Source of the DNA: Polyangiaceae bacterium
Lineage (GTDB): Bacteria > Myxococcota_A > Polyangia > Polyangiales > Polyangiaceae
Length of the DNA stretch: 64,000 nt
Assembly (NCBI GenBank): GCA_025936115.1
Contig: JAICTZ010000006.1
Span: 186,001 to 250,000 of the forward strand
Direction of reading: 5' to 3'
Shown here one piece after another: positions 18,329 through 26,751 of this stretch. The notes under the pieces are model-generated. The model had not been told where the DNA came from. It was given only the letters and a program-made list of their open reading frames with translations, and made no database searches. Made by a program: the position numbers and the translations under genes. Positions within the stretch are counted from its first letter, which is position 1; every line of letters starts with the position of its first letter.

Positions 18329-18885
18329 GACACAACGCGCACGACAACTCCCCGTGAGAGTTACTCACACGAACCCGCGGACCATGTGTGACCCGCGATC
18401 GAGCTTCTCGGCGAGTGGGTCGAGCTCGTCTCCGGCGAACGAGGGCGCGTCGCTTGGAGCGCGAAGGCATTTCAGCGCGAGTCATCGGCTTCTGCGCCAG
18501 CAACCCCTTGATGTGCTCCACAGAGAGCGACTAACTTGAATATGGCACATATTTAATTCTGACGTTGGTCGTAGCTGATCATCACAATTTTCACAGAGAC
18601 CAAGGAGGCCGCATCCGGGGAATACAATCCGCCCGCCCGTAAGGGCACCGACGGAGCTCAGCGCGTCGAATCGGCAACGACGCTGGTGGCGCAAGCACTA
18701 CCGTCCACCACTCGACTTGGGAGCTTGCGGGCGACGAGCGCTTAGAGCGCACGCACGGACCTTATTCGCGTTTCGTAGTACTCGGAGCTCACGGCGTGCG
18801 CATTTTCCAAGGAATGCCTCAGGCCCGCTCCAAAGGACAGAATCGCTCTACCTTCGTTGGTAGGGTTTGAGAGGTTGGAGGTCAG
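18329..18885. other. gene-free interval with an AT-rich patch
   Basis: No supported coding frame, RNA gene or known element is visible here. Around 18530-18600 the base composition drops sharply to AT-rich (for example TTGAAT and TATTTAAT), which stands out in this genome. It could be a promoter for an unrecognised transcript or a remnant of acquired DNA. Confidence 0.4.
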
Positions 18886-19087
18886 GGGGGCAGGGGCAGC
18901 GGCAGGGGCAGCGGCAGCGGCAGCGGCAGCGGCAGCGGCAGGGTCAGGATCAGGGTCAGGGTCAAGGGTCAGGGTCAGGGTCAGGATCAGGGTCAGGGTC
19001 AGGGTCAGGGTCAGGGTCAGGGTCAGGGTCAGGGTCAGGGCCAGGGCCAGGGCCAGGGGCAGGGGCAGCGGCAGCGGCAGCGGCAGT
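18886..19087 (+). repeat. hexanucleotide tandem array, GCGGCA-GGGTCA-GGGCCA-GCGGCA
   Basis: About 33 six-base units run without interruption apart from one extra A near 18965. The outer units are GCGGCA/GGGGCA and the centre (about 18941-19037) is mostly GGGTCA with two GGATCA units, then GGGCCA. The order of variants is roughly mirror-symmetric. The top strand is a run of G-tracts every six bases and could fold into G-quadruplexes. The frames open across it encode only Gly/Ser or Arg/Val repeats and are not credible genes. Confidence 0.9.
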
Positions 19088-19314
19088 CAGGGCAAGGACA
19101 TGGCTCGGGGCTCACGGCTCAGGGTCGAGTGAGCACGCACCCTGCCGTCGCCCGACGCGGCACGGCTGAGTGCGACGCGTTCCCCCGACGTGGCCGTGAA
19201 ACGAGAGCGGCGCGAGCCGAGTATCCACGGCGTGGGTCAGGGGCGTCGGGGCGGGCGTCGTGACGACGACACGCGTGTCGTGGAATGAAAGCCGTGCCGT
19301 CCCCAAAATTCAAA

Positions 19315-19480
19315 TGCATTCGAGCTCTGCGGCGTCGTGCATTCGAGCTCTGCGTGGTCGAGGAAGTGGCGGTCGGACTTCGCGTCTTGAGGTAAACGTT
19401 CGAACTCTGCGTCGTCGAGCGACTCGCGTTCGAACCGTGCGTCCTCGAGGGACCAACGTTCGACTGCGCGTGCGCGGGAG
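19315..19480. repeat. degenerate short-repeat cluster built on TTCGAGCTCTGCG
   Basis: Copies of a ~20-30 bp unit start at 19319, 19342, 19399, 19429 and 19459, with a weak one at 19379. The last three are spaced 30 bp apart. The minus-strand reading gives a decapeptide pattern (LEDARFERES, LDDAEFERLP), but no start, ribosome site or family supports a gene. It lies just downstream of the lectin gene's 3' end. Confidence 0.5.
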
Positions 19481-19535
19481 TGGCGCGCCACACGAGTAGT
19501 CGCGCTGAAGTGTCTCCTGCGCGCCGGAGTTGCGG

Positions 19536-20411
19536 TTAGGGCGACGCCGTCAGGGAGTCCCATTCGCAGATGTATTGTTTGGTGGACTCGCAGAGGTCGT
19601 CGTTCCACTTGTCGCCCTGGTCCGAGACCATGAAGCCGCAGTGCTCGTAGCAGTTGTCGCCGTTCATGCAGGGCTTTTGGTAGTTGTTGGGCTCGCCGGA
19701 TTGCCAGCCGTAGCCCGCGCCCCACGCGTCGAGGGGGCTCGGTTCACCCGTGATCCATTCGTAGAAAGTACCGTCACCGGGAGCGCGATCCATTTTGCCG
19801 TCGGTCAGGCCGAGCCAGGTGTCTTTGCCGGCGGCGAGGCCGTAAACGAAGGTGTCTTCGGCGTCGAAGGTGTCCTGCGACGGCGGGTCGCCGTTGCTGA
19901 TGGTGACGAGGTGGGCCTGCTTCGACATGCAGTCGGTCTTGGCCGCCTGGAAGCTCTTCGCGCTCGTGACGAGGAGGTAGCAGTGGCCGGCGAAGGTCTT
20001 GCCGTCCGGCGAGCCCGCCGCACACGGATTCCGCTCGCTGGAACCGGTGCCGCCCGCGTTCATGCCCGCGCGCACGCCGCTGCCGGCCATCGACGTGGCG
20101 TCACCGCCCGCGCCGCCGAGCGCCGTCATGCCGCCGCTCGCACCGCCAGCACCGGCCGCAGCGGTCGCACCGCCCGTGCTCGCGCCGCCGGCGCTGGCGC
20201 CGTCACCGCCGCTCCCGCTCGAGCCACCCGCGCCGGCCGTCGCCTGACCAGCACTGCCACCACTGCCCGTGGCTTGCGTGCCCCCCGTGCCGACGCTGGC
20301 CATGCCGGCGCTCCCGGGTGGACGTCTGAGTTGGGAGTCCTCGGCATCGTCGCAACCGAAGCTCAAGGGGATCACGGAAAGTAGAAGCAGCGTACGCACC
20401 GCGCTGGACAT
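19536..20411 (-). CDS. C-type-lectin-domain lipoprotein with Gly/Ala-rich linker
   Basis: A 291-residue predicted surface or periplasmic lipoprotein. The signal ends at the lipobox LSFGC (Cys20). A ~100-residue Gly/Ser/Ala linker follows, then a C-terminal C-type lectin fold (about 130-285). Lectin hallmarks are GHCYLLVTSAKSF, WLGLTDG, WQSGEPNNY (EPN motif) and WNDDLCESTKQYICEW, with paired cysteines. It probably binds a carbohydrate or ice/calcium-like ligand outside the cell. This linker style is typical of Polyangia lipoproteins. Confidence 0.85.
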   Translation of the reverse strand: MSSAVRTLLLLSVIPLSFGCDDAEDSQLRRPPGSAGMASVGTGGTQATGSGGSAGQATAGAGGSSGSGGDGASAGGASTGGATAAAGAGGASGGMTALGGAGGDATSMAGSGVRAGMNAGGTGSSERNPCAAGSPDGKTFAGHCYLLVTSAKSFQAAKTDCMSKQAHLVTISNGDPPSQDTFDAEDTFVYGLAAGKDTWLGLTDGKMDRAPGDGTFYEWITGEPSPLDAWGAGYGWQSGEPNNYQKPCMNGDNCYEHCGFMVSDQGDKWNDDLCESTKQYICEWDSLTASP

Positions 20412-20477
20412 CCGAGAGTTTTACATCGAGGGGCAGCGCACGCGCCAGCGCGCCAGCGCGCCAGCTCGGCTCGAGTT

Positions 20478-20888
20478 TCACTCAGGGCGTGGCACTTCGA
20501 GCGGCGAGCGACCCGCCCGACGACGCAGAGCGTTGACGGCCTTGAGTACCGACGGACGGCTCATCACCTTGAGCTCGAAGCGACGGCGACCCGGGAAATC
20601 GACGAGGCCCAAACCGAGCACCAGGGTGAGAATGCCCTGGCCCGGTAAGACGAGCATCGCGACCCCGAGCAGGACGAGCAGCACGCCGGCAATATTTTTG
20701 AGCACGACGAGCACGGGGTTGCTGCGTCGTTCATCGCTGCTCTTCACGAAGTAATCGGCCGGCATGCGCGCGATCACGATGGGGACGATCACGGCCGTCG
20801 CCACGACCGCGACGATCGAAAAGATGCCGAGCGCCATGAGGACGTTCGACTTCACGAGGCGGTGGACGATGGCGTGGAGCGCGTCCAT
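20478..20888 (-). CDS. PGPGW-type small membrane protein
   Basis: A 136-residue protein with two clear membrane segments (VLMALGIFSIVAVVATAVIV and IAGVLLVLLGVAMLVLPGQG) and the conserved turn LVLPGQGILTLVLGLGLVDFPGR across the second. It matches the putative transmembrane PGPGW family; the function of the family is unknown. It starts 11 bp after the trpE stop on the same strand, so it is probably co-transcribed with it. Confidence 0.7.
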   Translation of the reverse strand: MDALHAIVHRLVKSNVLMALGIFSIVAVVATAVIVPIVIARMPADYFVKSSDERRSNPVLVVLKNIAGVLLVLLGVAMLVLPGQGILTLVLGLGLVDFPGRRRFELKVMSRPSVLKAVNALRRRAGRSPLEVPRPE

Positions 20889-20899
20889 CGGAGGTCTCT

Positions 20900-22273
20900 T
20901 CAGCCGCGACGGCGGTGCGAGCGCGCGGCGTGGATGGCGGCGAGCGCCGCGCGCGCCTTATTACGTGTCTCTTGCGCTTCGAGCTCGGGCACGCTGTCCG
21001 CGACGATGCCTGCCCCCGCCGTCACCTCGAAGCGATCGCCCGAGAGCACGACGGTGCGGATCGCGATCGCCAGGTCGAGATCCTGACCGCGCGTAACGTA
21101 ACCGATGGCGCCACCGTAGGCGCCGCGACGGCGTGTTTCGAGCTCGCGAATGATTTGCATGGCGCGCACCTTGGGCGCGCCCGTCAGCGTTCCGGCGGGA
21201 AACGTCGCGCGCATCACGTCCCAGGGCCCCAGGCCCGGACGGAGCTCGCCCTGCACTTCACTCGTGATGTGCATGACGTGGCTGTAGCGCTCGATGAACA
21301 TGCGATCCGGCACGACCACGCTGCCCGCGCGCGAGACGCGACCCACGTCGTTCCGCGCGAGGTCGATCAGCATGACGTGCTCGGCGCGTTCCTTGGGGTC
21401 GGCGAGCATTTCCTGAGCGAGCTGCTCGTCCTCCTCGCGCGAGCGGCCGCGCGGCTTCGTGCCCGCGATGGGCCTTAGCGTGATGCGGCCGCGCTCGACG
21501 CGCACGAGCGTTTCGGGACTCGCGCCAGCGATGGCGACGGGGCCCGCACCCTCGGCGGCCGGCATTTCGAGCAAGTACATGTACGGTGCCGGCGAAAGCA
21601 CGCGCAGCGCGCGATAGACGTCGAAGGGATCGGCTCCGTGCGCGGGTGTCGAGAACGTGCGCGCAGGGACGATTTGGAAAGCGTCACCGGCGCGGATGTA
21701 CTCCTTGGCGCGTTCGACGGCGGCGCCGTACGCTTCGTCGCTCATCGTCACGTCGACGTCCGGCGGCGTCGCGGCGGGATCGGGCGGCGCGACGAGATCG
21801 AGCGCGGGCGCGGCCGCGAGATCGCGTTCGGCGCGCTCGATGTCGCTCGGGTCGAGCGCGGCGATCACGGCGGTGTGCGTGAGGTTGTCGAAAACGACGG
21901 CGGTGAAGTCGTAGAGGAGCCGCGCGATGGGCTCACGCGCCGAATCGGGCCAGGCTTCGACCTTCGTCGCGTAGTGCACGATGTCGTAGGGGATCATGCC
22001 GACGGCGGCGCGCGCGAAACGCGTGGCGACGTCGTCGTCGGCCGGCTCACCCGTGGGGAAGAGCTCGGCCAGGCGCGCGAACGGGTCGCGGCCGGGCTCG
22101 CCGTAGAGCACGACGTGGGAGCGCGGCCGGTAGCCGAGGATCGAAAAGCGGCCCCAGCGCTCACCCGGAACGACGCTCTCGAGCAAGAAGGAGCCGCCCT
22201 CGGAACGACTGCGCAAAGCCTGATACGCCCCGACCGGGGTGAGGCCGTCCACGACGAGCGTCTTCTTCAGCAT
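20900..22273 (-). CDS. trpE: anthranilate synthase component I
   Basis: A 457-residue chorismate-binding enzyme that makes anthranilate with ammonia from a TrpG partner. The C-terminal catalytic region has SPAPYMYLLEM, the TrpE-type PIAGTKPRG (PabB has PIKGT), HVMLIDLARNDVGR, TFPAGTLTGAPKVRAMQI and GGAIGYV. The ATG at 22273 is preferred because upstream residues in frame read through the repeat element. A TATTTT hexamer is 6 nt before it, suggesting a leaderless message. No trpG, trpD or attenuator-like Trp-rich leader peptide is adjacent. Confidence 0.92.
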   Translation of the reverse strand: MLKKTLVVDGLTPVGAYQALRSRSEGGSFLLESVVPGERWGRFSILGYRPRSHVVLYGEPGRDPFARLAELFPTGEPADDDVATRFARAAVGMIPYDIVHYATKVEAWPDSAREPIARLLYDFTAVVFDNLTHTAVIAALDPSDIERAERDLAAAPALDLVAPPDPAATPPDVDVTMSDEAYGAAVERAKEYIRAGDAFQIVPARTFSTPAHGADPFDVYRALRVLSPAPYMYLLEMPAAEGAGPVAIAGASPETLVRVERGRITLRPIAGTKPRGRSREEDEQLAQEMLADPKERAEHVMLIDLARNDVGRVSRAGSVVVPDRMFIERYSHVMHITSEVQGELRPGLGPWDVMRATFPAGTLTGAPKVRAMQIIRELETRRRGAYGGAIGYVTRGQDLDLAIAIRTVVLSGDRFEVTAGAGIVADSVPELEAQETRNKARAALAAIHAARSHRRRG

Positions 22274-22279
22274 CGGCCG

Positions 22280-22285
22280 AAAATA
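22280..22285 (-). promoter_or_regulatory. -10-like element upstream of trpE
   Basis: On the minus strand, CAC-TATTTT lies 6 nt before the trpE ATG, in an intergenic region with no Shine-Dalgarno sequence. Confidence 0.35.
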
Positions 22286-22308
22286 GTGGTTCGACTCGGA
22301 CGGCGTGT

Positions 22309-22590
22309 CCACTAGCACTACGTTGCCAGTCTTTGGTAGGAGCAGATCTCGATCGGCGTGAGTCGCGAGAGGCCACACAAGAAACCGGCGGGACCGGCGG
22401 ATGCGCTGGGATGAGTTCGCGAAAATCGCGAGTCGTGGCGGACCGCCCGCGGACGACGGCTGCTAACGCGTGGCGGCTGGAGCGTACGGACGGACGGCCG
22501 TCCACCGGCGTCGCCGGGTTTTTTCGTAGCTCGTCTCCACCCGCGCCGATCGTGATCCGGCCATTCAAGACTGGCGAAGTAGTACTAGAG
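22309..22590. repeat. inverted pair of dispersed repeat arms between trpE and the next gene
   Basis: The left arm (22309-22357, reverse orientation) and right arm (22545-22590) share GCCGATCG, GATC, AAGACTGGC and a GTAGT-CTAG ending, and face outward around a ~187-bp centre. The same unit recurs at 54098, 57397, 59821-59895 and 60124. The 396-bp gap between trpE and the methyltransferase-like gene holds no gene; it consists mainly of this element. Confidence 0.65.
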
Positions 22591-22669
22591 CGGTCTTCGG
22601 CGAAGCCTTTCGCGCGTTCCCCGCCCGGTGATTGCGGGGCGAGTAGCTTGGAGATAAAAGCCACGCTCC

Positions 22670-24118
22670 ATGTCCACGAGCTCGCTTTCGTCCAGTGCCG
22701 CGCTCGCCGCGTTCATCGAGCCGTGGCTCTCCAACCGGCGCGCGCTCGTGTTCGGCAGCGCGCTTTCGGCGACGCCGCGCCTCTTGCTCGAGCGCGGCGC
22801 GCGGCTCGTTCACGTCTGCGATCCGTCGTCCGTGCGCGTGGCCGAAGCCGCCGAGCGCGCGGCCGCGACGGGACTCTCCTTCTCGAGCATGAGCGACGAA
22901 ACACTCGCGGGTCGTGAAGGCGCCTTCGACTGTGTGCTGGTCGAGAACCTCGGCGCGTTCGACGCGCGCGCGGTGGTCGCACGCGTACGCCGGCTGCTCG
23001 CTCCGCGCGGCGTCGCGCTCTTCGTCACGCCGAATCGTGAAGCGGCCGCTCCACTCCTGCCGGCGCCGGAGCCCGCGGGCCCGGCCATCGATTATTATGC
23101 GCTCTACGATCTCGTCGCGGGCGAGTTCGAGCACGTGCGCATGCTCGGACAGGCGCCGTTCGTCGGCTACGCGGTCGTCGACTTCGCGCCCGACGCCGCG
23201 GCCGAGCCGCTGATCGACAGCGAATTCATCCCGCGCGGCAGCGAGGAACCGGAGCTTTTCGTCGCGCTCGCGTCGCGTCATCGCGCGGGGATCGGCGGTT
23301 ACGCCGTCGTGCAGTTGCCGCTCGAACGCGTGCTCTCGGGGCACGCGGCGAGCGCACGCGCGGCGCTGCCCGAGCCGTCCCCCGCCGTCGGCGCGCTCGA
23401 ACAAAAACTCAAACAGCAAGAGAGCTGGATCGCCGAGCTCGAGGGGCGCGCCGAAACCGCCGACGAGCGCGCGGACGTCGCGGAAGAAGAGCTCGAGCGA
23501 CTGCGCGAGGAGCTTTCACGCCGCGTCGCGAAGGTCGCGCGGCCCGTAGCAGCTCCGCCCGTTGCCGTGACGCCAGCCGTCGCAGCTCCGCCCGTTGCCG
23601 TAACGCCAGCCGTCGCAGCAGCGCCGGCCATCGCCGTACCACCGCCCGATCCGGCGTGGACCGAGGAGCGCCGCGCGCTCACGCAAGAAATCGAAGCCAC
23701 GCGCACGCGTGTACGTGAGCTCGAGGCCAAACTCGGTGAACGCGACGCCGCGCGCGCCGTACTCGAAGGCGCGATCGCGGAGCGCGACGCCCGCATCGAA
23801 GAGCTCACCCGCCGCGCAAAAGAGGACGCGGCGAAAGCCGCTGCAGCAAACGAGCGCGTCGCCGCAGAGGATCCGAGCGACATCGACGCGCTCGAGCGGA
23901 AGCTCATCGAGCGTGGCCACGAGCTCCGGCGCCTCGAGCGGGACCTGGCCGAAGCGGAGCGGCTCGGCCGGGAGCTCGTGCTCGATTTGGGCGACGCACG
24001 GGAGCGAGGCGGCCCCGAGCTCCGTGAAGAGCTCGCGCTGATTGCCGACCAGCTGGCAAAAAGCGAGGCGGACCGGCTGGCCCTCAATTGGGCGGCCGCG
24101 GTCACGCGCAGCAGTTGA
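22670..24118 (+). CDS. methyltransferase-like N-terminus with long coiled-coil C-terminus
   Basis: A 482-residue protein. Residues 1-200 look like a divergent Rossmann/SAM methyltransferase-type fold (RALVFGSALSATPRLLLERG, then FDCVLVENLGAF and RLLAPRGVALFVTP), but the canonical glycine loop is weak. Residues 230-470 are charged heptad-like coiled coil broken by a Pro/Ala/Val stretch in which an 11-residue unit (AAPPVAVTPAV) is repeated, encoded by a 33-bp tandem duplication. It may be a scaffold rather than an enzyme. It ends 87 bp before dnaJ. Confidence 0.6.
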   Translation: MSTSSLSSSAALAAFIEPWLSNRRALVFGSALSATPRLLLERGARLVHVCDPSSVRVAEAAERAAATGLSFSSMSDETLAGREGAFDCVLVENLGAFDARAVVARVRRLLAPRGVALFVTPNREAAAPLLPAPEPAGPAIDYYALYDLVAGEFEHVRMLGQAPFVGYAVVDFAPDAAAEPLIDSEFIPRGSEEPELFVALASRHRAGIGGYAVVQLPLERVLSGHAASARAALPEPSPAVGALEQKLKQQESWIAELEGRAETADERADVAEEELERLREELSRRVAKVARPVAAPPVAVTPAVAAPPVAVTPAVAAAPAIAVPPPDPAWTEERRALTQEIEATRTRVRELEAKLGERDAARAVLEGAIAERDARIEELTRRAKEDAAKAAAANERVAAEDPSDIDALERKLIERGHELRRLERDLAEAERLGRELVLDLGDARERGGPELREELALIADQLAKSEADRLALNWAAAVTRSS

Positions 24119-24142
24119 CAGGCCCGTGAGACGCCTTACCTT
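24115..24142 (+). promoter_or_regulatory. possible dnaJ promoter
   Basis: TTGACA (24115-24120, overlapping the stop of the previous gene), a 16-bp spacer and TACCTT (24137-24142). It lies 63 bp before the dnaJ ATG. The -35 is perfect and the -10 is weak; no obvious heat-shock sigma site was seen. Confidence 0.35.
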
Positions 24143-24205
24143 GCGCCCCGTCGTGTCCTCGTTCGGATCCCCGTTGCGCCTGAGCTTCATGCGCGTCGCC
24201 ACCCC

Positions 24206-25291
24206 ATGACCGAGAAGCGCGACTACTACGAGGTCTTGTGCGTCACCCGGGAAGCGTCGGCCGACGACATTCGGAAGGCGTACCGGCAAGCTGCGCTCAA
24301 GAACCACCCCGACCGCAATCCGGGCAATGCGGAGGCGGAGGTAAGGTTCAAAGAGGCGACCGAAGCCTACAGTGTGCTCTCGGACGCTGAGAAGCGCGCA
24401 CAATACGACCGCTTCGGACACGCGGGGCTGAACGGCGGCTTCGATTTCGCGAACGCGGGGGTCGGCGACATCCTGAGCCAGTTCCAGGAAATGTTTTCCG
24501 ACTTCTTCGGAGGCTTCGGCGGGCAGCAGGGTGGACAGCGCCGTCGCTCCGGTCGCGGGCAGGACGTCCGCGTCCACGCCACGATCTCGCTCACGGACGC
24601 CATGGTCGGCGGCAAGCACGAGGTCGTCATCGACGGCGAGGTGCCGTGCGACACGTGCTCCGGCTCGGGCGCCAAAGCGGGCACGAAGCCCGAGACCTGT
24701 CCGCAGTGTCGCGGCAGCGGACAGGTCACGGCCCAGCGCGGCTTCATCATGTTCTCCTCGGCGTGCGCGCGTTGCCGCGGTACCGGCACCTACATCGCGA
24801 CGCCGTGCGAAACGTGTCGCGGGCGCGGCACCGTCGAGCGCCAGCGCAAGGTGCTGGTCTCGTTTCCGCCCGGCATCGATACGGGCCACCGCTTGCGCGT
24901 GCCGGGACAAGGCATGCCGGGGCGCTCGGGCGGCCCGGGTGATCTGTACGTTGACGTCGAGGTGTCGCCGCACGAACGGTTCGAGCGACACGGCGACGAC
25001 TTGGCGAGCCGCGTCGATGTGACGTTCAGCGCCGCGGCGCTCGGCACCGAGGTCGAGCTCGAGCTGCCGGACGGAACTGAAGTGTCGGCGACGATCGCTG
25101 CCGGCACTCAGCCGAGCTCGGTCGTCACGGTGCGCGGCAAGGGTATGCCGCGCGTCGATCGCAGCGGGCGCGGTGATTTGCACCTCGTCGTGGCGGTGAG
25201 CGTTCCACGTAAGCTCAGTAAGCTTGCGAAGAAGCTCTTGCAAGAGCTCGACGCCGAGCTGTCGAAAGACGGCGAACGCGCGTCGGGCTGA
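24206..25291 (+). CDS. dnaJ: chaperone protein DnaJ
   Basis: A 361-residue type I J-protein that stimulates DnaK ATPase. Domain order is canonical: J domain with the HPD motif (NHPDRNPG), Gly/Phe-rich region with [10 protein letters not shown], four zinc-binding CxxCxGxG repeats ([32 protein letters not shown]) and the C-terminal substrate-binding domain. Slightly shorter than E. coli DnaJ. No dnaK or grpE is adjacent, so it may be one of several copies. Confidence 0.95.
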   Translation: MTEKRDYYEVLCVTREASADDIRKAYRQAALKNHPDRNPGNAEAEVRFKEATEAYSVLSDAEKRAQYDRFGHAGLNGGFDFANAGVGDILSQFQEMFSDFFGGFGGQQGGQRRRSGRGQDVRVHATISLTDAMVGGKHEVVIDGEVPCDTCSGSGAKAGTKPETCPQCRGSGQVTAQRGFIMFSSACARCRGTGTYIATPCETCRGRGTVERQRKVLVSFPPGIDTGHRLRVPGQGMPGRSGGPGDLYVDVEVSPHERFERHGDDLASRVDVTFSAAALGTEVELELPDGTEVSATIAAGTQPSSVVTVRGKGMPRVDRSGRGDLHLVVAVSVPRKLSKLAKKLLQELDAELSKDGERASG

Positions 25292-25304
25292 CGCGTACGG
25301 GACG

Positions 25305-26612
25305 CTACGCGTAACGGCGTGCGAGCGCCGTGAGCGCCGCGAGCGTCTCGACGAACGGCGCCGTCTCGCGCGCGTCCTGCTTGAGCCAGCGCTCGATGTC
25401 AGGCAGCGCGCGGATCGCGAGATCGACGCGCGGATCGCTGCCCGGAACGTAGGCGCCGAGCGTGACGAGGTCGCGCTTTTCCTCGTACGCCGCGAGCAGA
25501 GCGCGCACGTGGCGCGCAGCGCTCACGTGCTCCGGCGCGCTCACCTGCCCCATCACGCGCGAGATCGAAGCGAGGGCGTCGATCGCCGGATAGTGGCCAC
25601 GCGCCGCGAGCGCGCGCTCGAGCACGATGTGACCGTCGAGGATGCCGCGCACCTCGTCGGCGACGGGCTCGTCGAGATCGCCGCCCTCGACGAGCACGGT
25701 GTACACGGCGGTGATGGCGCCACGCTCACCCTGCCCGCTCCGTTCGAGTAGGCGCGGCAGGAGCGCGAACACGCTCGGCGGGTAACCGCGGCGCGCGGGG
25801 GGTTCACCAGCAGCAAGCCCGATTTCACGCTGCGCGCGTGCGACGCGCGTGACCGAGTCGACCAAGAGCAGCACGCTCTTGCCCTCGGCGCGGAAATGCT
25901 CGGCGATCGTGGTCGCGACTTGCGCGGCGCGCAGCCGTTCGATGGGCTGGGCGTCGCTCGTCGCCACCACGACGACGGCGCGTTTCCGACCTTCGGCACC
26001 GTGTGACTCCTGCAAGAACTCCGACACCTCGCGCCCGCGCTCGCCCACGAGCGCGACGACGACGACATCCGCGCTCGAGCCGCGCGCGATCGCGCCGAGT
26101 AACGTGCTCTTGCCCACGCCCGAGCCCGCGAAGAGCCCCACGCGCTGCCCGATACCGAGCGTCAACAGACCGTCGAGTGCGCGCACGCCCGTCGCGAACG
26201 GCTCGCGCACGGGACGGCGCGCGAGAGCCGGCGGCGGATCGCGATCGACGGGCGCACGCTCGCTGGTCACTGGGGCGGGCAGACCGTCGAGGGGGCGACC
26301 GAGACCGTCGAGCACACGCCCGATGAGCGCCGCGCCGACGCCGATATCGAAGCGGCCGCCCGTCGCCTCGACAGCGTCGTCGGGCCCGATACCGGTGAGC
26401 TCGCCGAGCGGCAACGCCAGCGCGTGCTCCGCGTCGAAGCCCACGATTTCTGCCGTCAGCTCGCCGCTCGGCCGCCGCACGCGCACCAGATCGCCAACGC
26501 GAGCGCCGGGCAGCACGACCCGCAAGAGCACGCCCGTCGCCGCCACCACGCGCCCCACGGGCCGCAGCGACGGCGTCGCCGCAAGCTCCGCCCGGAGCGC
26601 CTCGAGGTCCAC
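25305..26612 (-). CDS. orphan FliI/SctN-family export ATPase
   Basis: A 435-residue ATPase of the flagellar/type III secretion family, homologous to F1 beta. Walker A is GLFAGSGVGKSTLLG, followed by VGERGREVSEF, VLLLVDSVTRVARAQREIG and the arginine-rich RRGYPPSVFALLPRLLERSG. These are diagnostic of FliI/SctN. The usual neighbours (FliH/SctL, C-ring, export gate) are absent; dnaJ and an unknown lipoprotein flank it. It starts at GTG with TAAGCT 6 nt upstream. It may serve a T3SS encoded elsewhere or a solo role. Confidence 0.88.
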   Translation of the reverse strand: MDLEALRAELAATPSLRPVGRVVAATGVLLRVVLPGARVGDLVRVRRPSGELTAEIVGFDAEHALALPLGELTGIGPDDAVEATGGRFDIGVGAALIGRVLDGLGRPLDGLPAPVTSERAPVDRDPPPALARRPVREPFATGVRALDGLLTLGIGQRVGLFAGSGVGKSTLLGAIARGSSADVVVVALVGERGREVSEFLQESHGAEGRKRAVVVVATSDAQPIERLRAAQVATTIAEHFRAEGKSVLLLVDSVTRVARAQREIGLAAGEPPARRGYPPSVFALLPRLLERSGQGERGAITAVYTVLVEGGDLDEPVADEVRGILDGHIVLERALAARGHYPAIDALASISRVMGQVSAPEHVSAARHVRALLAAYEEKRDLVTLGAYVPGSDPRVDLAIRALPDIERWLKQDARETAPFVETLAALTALARRYA

Positions 26613-26618
26613 ACCGGC

Positions 26619-26624
26619 AGCTTA
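26619..26624 (-). promoter_or_regulatory. -10-like element upstream of the FliI/SctN-type gene
   Basis: On the minus strand GA-TAAGCT lies 6 nt before the GTG start, in intergenic DNA with no Shine-Dalgarno sequence. Confidence 0.35.
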
Positions 26625-26751
26625 TCAATTCAGCCGGGCCCAGGCGTCGAATCGGACCCCACTCGGCGCTGCACGTTCGGCGGAGCTCGGTCACGCTGAC
26701 CAGGCGGCGCGGATCTTGGCCGTGTCCCGGGTGCGATGCCACGCTTGCGCC

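Noticed and set aside
18886..19087. Possible CRISPR-like array
   Set aside because: The units are contiguous hexamers with no spacers and there are no cas genes in the window.
18857..19169. Open frames across the hexamer array encoding long Gly/Ser or Arg/Val repeats
   Set aside because: They exist only because a 6-bp repeat keeps every frame free of stops; no start, ribosome site or family supports a gene.
19237..19725. Minus-strand frame with a repeated LDDAEFER-like peptide as a gene
   Set aside because: It runs into the lectin gene in a different frame on the same strand and has no start signal; recorded only as a repeat cluster.
20900..22273. Calling the chorismate enzyme PabB
   Set aside because: The substrate loop reads PIAGT, the TrpE form, rather than PIKGT.
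22274..22669. Trp-attenuator leader peptide upstream of trpE
   Set aside because: No short frame with adjacent Trp codons followed by alternative hairpins was found, and the start appears nearly leaderless.
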